A DNA stretch of 64,000 nucleotides from Macrocybe gigantea (Eukaryota; Basidiomycota; Agaricomycetes; Agaricales; Callistosporiaceae), in contig SJRY01000278.1 in the NCBI GenBank assembly GCA_011319805.1, positions 248,001 to 312,000 on the forward strand, in the 5' to 3' direction. Of this stretch, positions 56,526 through 64,000 are shown in pieces. How positions within the stretch are numbered: position 1 is the stretch's first letter; each line of letters begins with the position of its first letter. Under the pieces are notes generated by a model that saw only the letters and a list, made by a program, of their open reading frames with translations, ran no database searches and was not told the origin of the DNA. A program made the position numbers and the translations under genes.

Positions 56526-59500
56526 ATGTCCAGTAGCGCCCCTCCTCCCTCCCTCCCGCCGCCACCGCCGCCCTCGGTCCCCGCAATGGCCTCTACCAGC
56601 CACCACTATCCCTACCATAGGGACAGACTGTGAGTTTTTTCCCATCCTCTTATCGCAACCTTTCTCCCCCGTATCTCGTGTTTTTCCCGTTTATCTGTTA
56701 CCGAGTCCATGGGCATGGGTTTGCGTGCTCGTTGGTTAGTAACATCTTTCCTGCTGTTGTTATAGCGAGCGGGGCCACTGTTGCTACTGGGCTCATCGCT
56801 GCTACTGTCGTGCTCTGCCAACGCCAGGGCCCGCTCGTTCGACAGTCGCGTCGACGGCACGCGCAATAATCAGGCTGCATGTCGTTTTCGCCTTTCGAGA
56901 AACTCGTCCATCTATCCAAATCGACTTGCCCATCTATTTCTTCTGCTTCTCTCTATCACGACGGGAACAAAAGCTGACCTTGCTTCCCACCGCCTCTCCC
57001 TCTCTTCCTCCCTCACTCCCAATACCGTACCCCTCATGCTCCGGGAACCTCAATACCATCCCCACCCGCAATCCCACTTCCATACTCTTGAACTCACCCA
57101 CAGGGAGTACGAGCTCACCGTCCGCCAGGAACCAAAACAGGCAAGGATGTGCGGTGTAGGAGGCAAAGGTTTCGCCCACTTGCTCCCGCCCATACATTGA
57201 ACCTTACTCTTTATTCGGACTGACAGCGGACAGAAGACCGATCGATCCTCCTCCAATTGTTCAATTGCGAGTCATCGACCCTGCTGCCCGAAACCCAGAC
57301 CGCTCTAGCTCCCCTTCTGGCTCAAGGAGGCGACGCAATAGTTCGTCCAATGGCTCTGGAGAAAGGTTCCGTCGAATTCCATCGACGTTTCCATGTGCTG
57401 TTTTCCCCACTAACAGCTGATTTTCTTCACAGCAGGGATGACGATCGGCCAGGATCTCCCCCTTACGACTCCTACGCGCAATCGTACCTTCAGAACCCAT
57501 ACTATTTCATGTTTGCCAGCCTTGCAAAGCCAGACGATGATGCAGAGCTTCACTGGCTCAAGGTGCCTTCGACATATGATCACATGTCCTGTCCCTTACT
57601 GATCTGGCTCGCATATGTCAGGATGGACGTACACGTTGTACGACCGGCTCTGTCGTGTCATCGCTATATCACCTCAAAGATCCTCAACACAACAACGAGG
57701 ACGCCGGCTTCTTCGTCTTTCCTGACCTTAGTGTTCGTACGGAAGGCAGCTACAGACTAAAGCTGAGTCTGTTCGAAGTCGTCGGGTACGTCCGTCCAAT
57801 GCATCCTCATGGTAGCTCTGACCCGGGTATTCAGAAACAATGTCCGGCATTGCAAGTCCATATATTCCGCTCCTTTCTATGTTTATACGGCGAAGAAATT
57901 CCCAGGAATGGAAGGTAATGTGTTTGTGGGTCGCGGCATGGAAACGAGGATTCATGCCTGTCCATTAGAATCAACGCCCCTTTCATGTTCGCTTGCAGAT
58001 CAGGGAATTAAGATCCGAATTCGAAAGGATATCAGGGTCCGCAAACGCCCGAATCAAGCGTTGGAGAGTCCCTTGACTCTTCCCGTTCCACCCTCGCAGT
58101 CACAGCACCAAGCTTCATCCTCAAACGCGCATACAGCTACATCGTCGTCCCACCCGTACAGTCATTCTCATCACCAGAACCAGTATGCGGCGTATCCACA
58201 ACGTGTGGTTGAATCCGATGACGAAATGGACGACGGCGGCGATAGAGACGAGTCCCGTAAAGACGGGTCCCATGGCAGGAGCAAGTCCAAGAGCGGGAAA
58301 TCTTCGACTCGCAATCAAGCTGATGACGATGGAGGAGGACGTAACGAAGATCGCGATGATGACGATGACGACAGAAACAGGGACGATGATGAAGATGATG
58401 CCTACGAAGACGATGGGCGTCGAGCCGACAAGGGAAGAGGTAGAGGCAGCAGCAGGGAAAGAGTGGATGACCGGGACAGAAGTCGTGACAAGGATAAGCG
58501 GTCGAAGACATCCAATACGGACTCGACCAAGCGCTCGTCCGGAAGAGAAAGCAAGCGAGCACGGACCGACGACGGGGCCATGTCCACGATGAGTATGGAC
58601 GCTACCAATGGCGCCAGTGAATCCGGTAATAATGCGCACGGTAATGGTGTGATGGGCGTCGGTGTGCCCTTGACCAATGCACCCAACGTCGTTGGCGTTC
58701 CTCAACAACATCCCTGGCCCCCGGTGGCACCTTTGGATTCGTCTATGACGCCATCCATTCCTCCTCCGCCTTCCTCGTCTGCCCTTCCGACTGCCCCGGT
58801 TGTCGGCAACACCGGTACGGGAATGGGAGTGTCCATGGGAGGGACAGGTACGTCTGGCGCAACCCCAGTCCCTCCGTCCGCTCCTTCCAGTGCCACTGGA
58901 GGAATTGTTATACCACCACCTCCTGGCGCTCAGATACTGCAGGCCGACGGCACCACTGCTGGCGTCGTGGGTGTGAATCCAATTAATGGCATCGTGTCCT
59001 ACCCGCATCACCCGCATCCGTATGATCAGCAGATGCAGTACCAGATGCAGCCACCACAGCAGTACCAACAACCATATGCGCCTCCACACCAGCAAGCCCC
59101 GCCTCCGCCTCATCCATCAGTCGTCCACCCTGGTGTTCACCCGCATTCAGCCCCGCCTCCCTCCACACATGTGCATCCGCACCCCCACGTGCAATACGCA
59201 CCTCCGCAACCGCCCCCAATGAATCCCTACCAGACCCAGCCTTGGGGCGCCCCACCTCCGCTTCCACCCCGAACATGCAACCCCTACCGCCGCCGCAACA
59301 GGGGATGTACGACCCGTATGCGCACTACCACCACCAGCCGCCCATTTCGCAGCACCCTCACTATGCACAGCCCATCTCGCACATGCAGCCACGGTTGAGT
59401 TATGACTACTCGGCCCAGCCAGGCATGTACGCTCCGCCCCCGCCAACGCACATCCATGCATCCATGCCTCCCCCGCCGCACCACCTTAACGCTCCCCCGC

Positions 59501-60763
59501 CGCATCCGAGTGTCGTTCCGCCTCCGCCTCCGCATGCATACGGCGATACTATGACCAGACCCAGCACTCGCAGCAGATGTACGGTGTGCCGGGGACGTCG
59601 ACGCCGCCTGCGAACGGGCCCGGGGCGCCTGATATGAGTGGAAACAATGCGCGAATGGAGGCGCAGGCGCTGCTAATGGGCCTGGATCGGGTCCAGCCTC
59701 GTCTCCGGCGGTGGGGTCGGTTATGCAGCAGCAGCAGTCGTCATCGACGGCCAACACTGGAGGAGTGTATCCGGATTATGCATCGGTACCTGCAGGGGCC
59801 AATCATCCCAATGTTTCGTACCCTGCTCCTGCTACACAGGGCAGGCCGCTGACACCGAGGCCCACCGGTGCGTATCCGCAGCAGCACATGGCGCCTCCGC
59901 ACCAGCAGCACCCGCATGAGGTGCCGCAGGCATCGACAACGCCGACGTACTATGGTGCTGCGCCACCCCCGCCGTCGACACACCCACATGCACCACTCCC
60001 GCCACCCCCCATCGCAGGGCATCACCCACACCAGCAGCCGCGTCCCTATGTACAGACGCCAATGTACGCTCCCCCGCCGCCGTATGCGGCGTATAGCCAT
60101 GCGCCACCGCCTGCTCATGATCCGTGGGCAGCGAGCAATGCATATCCCGTAGCGGGGGGCGCGGCTGGTGCTGGTTGGGACATGTATAATAGTGCTCAAG
60201 CGCAGCAACAACAGCTACAGCAGAGCGCGATGGGCGTCGGTGGTCCGCATCCTCAGCCGCAGCCGCATATGGGGAGTCCTGGCGGTCGCATCCAGCTTGC
60301 GCCGCTGCGAGGCGGCGAGGCTGGCGCAGGAGGTCCGCCGTCATCCTCCCCAGCTCTCCCGCTGGCGTCTGCGGCTCCGGCATCGTCCTCGCCTGTGCAC
60401 GGTGCCACTGGTTCCGCGTACACGACGATCGAGCTCCGGAGCAGCAGCCGGGACTCGTATGGGCCTTCGACGTCGTCTAGCGCGCCTCTCCCTGCTTCGC
60501 ACTCCTACGGTCCTCCGCCGCCGTCATCGAGTTCTGGCCATTACGGCCATAACGTGTCGTCTGCTCGGGACGAGCGCCGAGACAGCTTTGATGCTGGGCG
60601 AGAACGGGCTGGCAGGCTGAGCGTGGACGGAAGAGAGCGGCATGGGGAGAGGGATGCAAGGGACGTGGGAAGGGATGCCAGAGAGAGGGAGAGGGATAAG
60701 GAAAGGAATGAGCGCGGGAAGAAGAACCCGTTGAGTATTGGGAGCATCATTTCGGATGAGTGA
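56526..60763 (+). pseudogene. vosA: velvet-domain regulator, VosA type; C-terminal frame broken
   Basis: Exons 56526-56629, 57104-57168, 57227-57365, 57433-57562, 57622-57785, 57835-57914, 57969-60763. Velvet proteins are fungal DNA-binding factors controlling sporulation and secondary metabolism. A Pro-rich start leads to the velvet domain (about residues 35-235): [109 protein letters not shown]. The wording is closest to VosA. A basic, acidic-mixed region (KRSSGRESKRAR, likely NLS) and ~700 residues rich in Pro, His and Gln follow. Three single-base losses are inferred in the last exon near 59267, 59545 and 59672; they leave total length divisible by three. Intron 1 is 474 nt. Confidence 0.85.
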
Positions 60764-63305
60764 TTGAGGATATCAGTTGGTTCCATTTCGTCTGTTTTAC
60801 TCTCTGTCTCTGGTGAGTTCTACCATACATTAGATCCTGCAACTCGAGATGAATTCATAAGCGTGTTTTATGCGTTTTAGGTTCTGATTTTTTTTTATCG
60901 ATTTTATGTTTTCTGGGACTGTGTTCTTCTCTCTCATCAGACGTATCATCAATTCAGTTGTAGCCTCAACCCATTATTCTTTCATTTGCGCAACATTTTT
61001 GCTGTCGTTTCTGCTCATCTCTTTCGGATTTCGTTTTCCGTCCATTTCAGCTCTTCATTGTGCACAATTTGGAAATCGTTTCCTGGATCATTATTACCAT
61101 TTTCTTTTATTCGCCTGCGTGTTTCGTGAATCCAAAGCTCTGTCTGCATCGCTATCTGTCGTTTGTATGCGTCGTTTGATCTTTCTGCTCGTACAAATAA
61201 AACACGCCTGTGGTTTTGCAAAGATTTTGTTGTAGGTATACTGTACAACTCTGTCCAATCAATAACGTCTGTGCTTTTAGGCAGCCGACTCGTTAAATTG
61301 AGCTCTGTTCGTCTTCCGAGTGAGTCTGCCATTTTCATGTATTTCCTGCGTCGATACTTGTGCCTATGATTGATGAAACTCTGAAGGCCAGGAACACCCG
61401 CGAAGAGCGACGAGCTGTGCAAAGTCCACCCAGAGCGCAGAGCGCCGATCGCGAGTTACTGCGACAAAAAAAAGTTACGATCGGGTTTTGCGGGTATCCT
61501 GAATTCATTCCGTGGGCGGCGGTCAGCCCTTGTCATGCATCGTGCATCGTACATGTCATGGGGGCCGACTCTGCCCCCTTCTCCTTGATCTTCTTGTCGT
61601 TCGATCGCAAGGAGATGAATGAATCCCGATTACGGTGGCAAAGAGCTGCAGAGACTGAACAATGAACATGTCCTTTTTGTGAACGCGTGAACGATCAGCT
61701 GGTGTGATGAGCCCAGGCGTTAACGTTTACGCCAACCAAGCCAAGCCGCTTTCTGAGATATTTCTCACCGCCCTTTCCATCGTAGGGATCTCTTCGAACG
61801 TATTCGTATTTTTTAGGTTTGGTTTTGGTCAGAAGGAACGCGGATGTCGTGTTGAGGCGATGAATGTGGCGATCTAACGCAGCCGTGTCTCCATCTGTGG
61901 CGCTGGTGATGAACGCAAAAGTATCCTATGGGTCATCAAGTGAATTATGACATCTCTCGGAAAGAAATATTCTTAATTTCCATCCAATGATCGCTCGTAA
62001 GGGGCGCTTCGGTTGAGTAGCACTGGCTATATCTACCGGGATTTGTCCTAGAGGCCGGAAGAATTTCCGAGATATTGCAGAAGAGAATTGCTTAAAGCTT
62101 TGGCAGACAGGACGACGTCCGCGCGCTTGCGCAAGAGCTCCAGCCAGCCTTCTGAGCTGCTCGACGGCGTGTTTCAATGCGACGCACCCGCTCCATTTGG
62201 ACGGATGGTAACCACGAGGATCGCAATTGTGGCGCCGTCGATTGAATGTGCGTGCTGTCCAATCCTTTTGGTGTTCCTGAAAACATTTATTTCCAAGGTG
62301 TGCTGGGATTTGATCGTCAGAAACGCAACGACGTGATCTTGTGATGAACAGCTATGATCCTTCGTTGTTGAGAAAATGGTCCTTCTCCCATCGGTTCATT
62401 GGCACCGAAGCGTGAGCTCGGATGGCATTTCAGGATGATTCCCGTTCAAAGGACCTCGGGCAATGTTGCCGGTCTCATGTCTTTCGAAAGTTGCCTCATA
62501 CGACTATTGTTACGTATGTGCTTGATAGTCTTCAATATCCATGCTGATCAACTGATCAAGGCTGATGATCATATCATCGCGCTCGCAATGCTATTCGTTG
62601 TCCACCGGGATTCATTCCGGCTTCACTCCTTTTTCTTGAGTGTTCCTTCCTTCCAAAAGTTCCAATCGGATTCTGGTGATGACACGGGCATACAGTAATT
62701 ACAAATTCAACGGCATAACGGTCCATCCACACATTACCCCTGGGACTTTGTCGCATTTCGATGTCATCTTTGCGAAACTTGGGGCTTCACTACCAACGCC
62801 ACAATGCAGCAGTGTTGCTGTCGCAGCACCAGAGCGCTGGAGTGCCTTCAAGTTTGATGTTCAACCCGTTTCCACTCCACCTGCGAAGCTCTTCGGGGAA
62901 AAAGTAGCTTCTGCGCTATAATTATTCAAGCGTGACCCACAGCAATGGCAGACATGAACAAGTAATATATAGGTCCCTCCCCATCAATCATTTTGCGAAC
63001 TTCATCAGATAGATAACTTATGGGTAAGGCCTGACTTATCACAGTTTGGACGCGTGCTGCGATAAATACCACAATGTTCGGTCACGTCGGCCGTGACGAT
63101 CAGTGGCACGAAAATTTTAACATTATTCAACCCGCTTAAAATAGGGGGGCTGCAAATCGGTCGACTGAAATCGCAACCATGGCAAAATAGGATGGCAGGG
63201 GCGCAAAGGCTAATTTAAAACCGCCACATTTCACACAGCAAGGAATGCCTTCTGCGAATTCCCTTTCCCCCCCACCCGTTCATCCTCTCATATCACCCGG
63301 CCGCA
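60764..63305. other. intergenic, no gene supported
   Basis: About 2.5 kb. 60.8-61.4 kb is T-rich. Open frames at 62399-62698 and 62640-62921 (+) are not joined by convincing splice sites and match nothing I know. A GC-richer promoter-like stretch precedes 63306. Confidence 0.45.
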
Positions 63306-64000
63306 ATGAGCGGATTCACGATCCTCGCAAATGCCACTCCCGATTTCGTGAAACTTTACAAAGGCAACATCATACCTCTGCGTGCTTGTTGTAAGCGTTC
63401 ATTCATGTCTGTCGCGTCTGGGGTTGAATTTGTGCCTTGAAAGTACCCGGGCTCACCTGGATTCTCCATGACTACTGTATGACTGAATTGTTCTCACATA
63501 ACCTGTGTCGTCACTAAGATTTTGCAGTTCTGACGCTGGAAGACGAGGTACGCCATCTCGGTGAGAGTCATGTAGTCTCGAACCTCATTCATCGTCCCAG
63601 GTCAAATATATATGGGTAATGTCGGGTTTATTACAAGGTACCCAAGACGGCTCTTCTCACCAATGCCATGCGTCCCAGCCTCAGCGACCCAGTTTCGGAA
63701 AATTCATGTTCTTCTGGGTGAGTTGGACGTTCTACCAATGCCAACTCAAAGCTCAATACTAACCAAACACTCCAGATACGATACTACAGCATTGCCCTCT
63801 TGATGTTTGACGTGACTCAGATCCATCTTTTCGCTCGACCCGGTATTACGTCCAAGAAAGTGTAAGTGCGCCGAGGCCGAATAGGTACAATTGGGCTCAT
63901 ATTGACGATCTTTCATGTCAGATGCCTCGCGATGGATTCTATCATCCGCATTGTCGGCGGCATCAGTCTCTGGTCCATAGAGATCGTGATGCAACTTCGA
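63306..64000 (+). CDS. DUF6533-type multi-pass membrane protein, 5' part
   Basis: The ATG at 63306 begins ATPDFVKLYKGNIIPLRAC; an intron (GTAAGC...GCAG) leads to a tiny exon, LTLEDEV, typical of the DUF6533 entry motif in basidiomycete membrane proteins. Further exons give GFITRYP (TRY motif), MFDVTQIHLF and, after another intron, DSIIRIVGGISLWSIEIVMQ LR, the usual helix before the MQLRIYA block. The gene runs off the right edge. Exon limits between 63400 and 63800 are approximate. Function unknown; receptor-like topology is common in this family. Confidence 0.6.

Noticed and set aside
57999..58030. Acceptor at 57998 for the last velvet exon
   Set aside because: Also in phase, but the acceptor at 57968 adds a conserved block (STPLSCSLA) expected in velvet domains, so it was preferred.
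58121..59113. 330-codon open frame on the minus strand
   Set aside because: Antisense shadow of the Pro/His/Gln-rich velvet C-terminus; composition mirrors the sense repeats and there is no domain.
62399..62921. Possible gene between velvet and the DUF6533 gene
   Set aside because: Two overlapping open frames without consistent splice sites, recognisable domain or clear start.
1..64000. tRNA, rRNA, CRISPR arrays, operons, biosynthetic gene cluster
   Set aside because: None could be recognised. The PPTase-like gene has no polyketide or peptide synthetase neighbours, so no biosynthetic cluster is claimed.

Overview
This window comes from a filamentous basidiomycete, most likely an Agaricomycete. 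The evidence is three class I hydrophobin genes, dense short introns (mostly 50-65 nt, GT-AG), a VosA-type velvet regulator, a CHAT-domain protein and Ty3/gypsy retroelements with zinc-knuckle Gag. Genes lie on both strands, usually 100-700 bp apart, with a few looser, repeat-bearing stretches. No CRISPR, operon, rRNA or recognisable tRNA was seen.

Layout. 1-6024: two nested minus-strand Ty3/gypsy elements. The younger (A, 1-3144, cut by the window edge) has a complete 320-bp LTR and sits inside the reverse-transcriptase region of the older (B, 3145 to about 6024). 7105-16601: a loose cluster of three hydrophobin genes; between the second and third lie a choline-phosphate cytidylyltransferase gene and an amidohydrolase gene transcribed divergently, both interrupted by indels. 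17041-26586: housekeeping genes: mitochondrial ribosomal protein mL41, YAE1, TFIIE beta, an unknown gene, a 708-residue membrane glycoprotein and the rRNA modification enzyme TSR3. 26754-36027: PAN3, an F-box protein and a membrane protein with a long acidic tail. 37.5-50.7 kb: a CHAT-domain protein, an APC/C activator-like WD40 protein ending in an IR tail, an SGNH esterase, a phosphopantetheinyl-transferase-like protein lacking expected catalytic residues, and an APC-family amine/amino-acid permease. 51707-60763: NST1-like stress protein and a velvet factor. 63306-64000: start of a DUF6533-type membrane protein, cut by the right edge.

I rebuilt most genes exon by exon, requiring splice consensus and phase to agree. 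Hydrophobins, mL41, YAE1, TFIIE beta, TSR3, PAN3, the PPTase-like gene and two large membrane-protein genes are fully open. Others (cytidylyltransferase, amidohydrolase, F-box, WD40, esterase, permease, NST1, velvet) carry short indels, mostly single-base losses at short homopolymers while codons and splice sites on either side stay intact. This looks like homopolymer undercalling in the assembly or a run of recent pseudogenes; the pattern favours undercalling except in the cytidylyltransferase, which has also lost a splice donor.

The most distinctive observations are an 11-nt self-priming signature in element A (Tf1/sushi-like), the nested insertion, the invariant exon architecture of the hydrophobin cluster, the intact but catalytically unusual PPTase-like gene, and the unrecognised N-terminal region joined to the CHAT protease-like domain.
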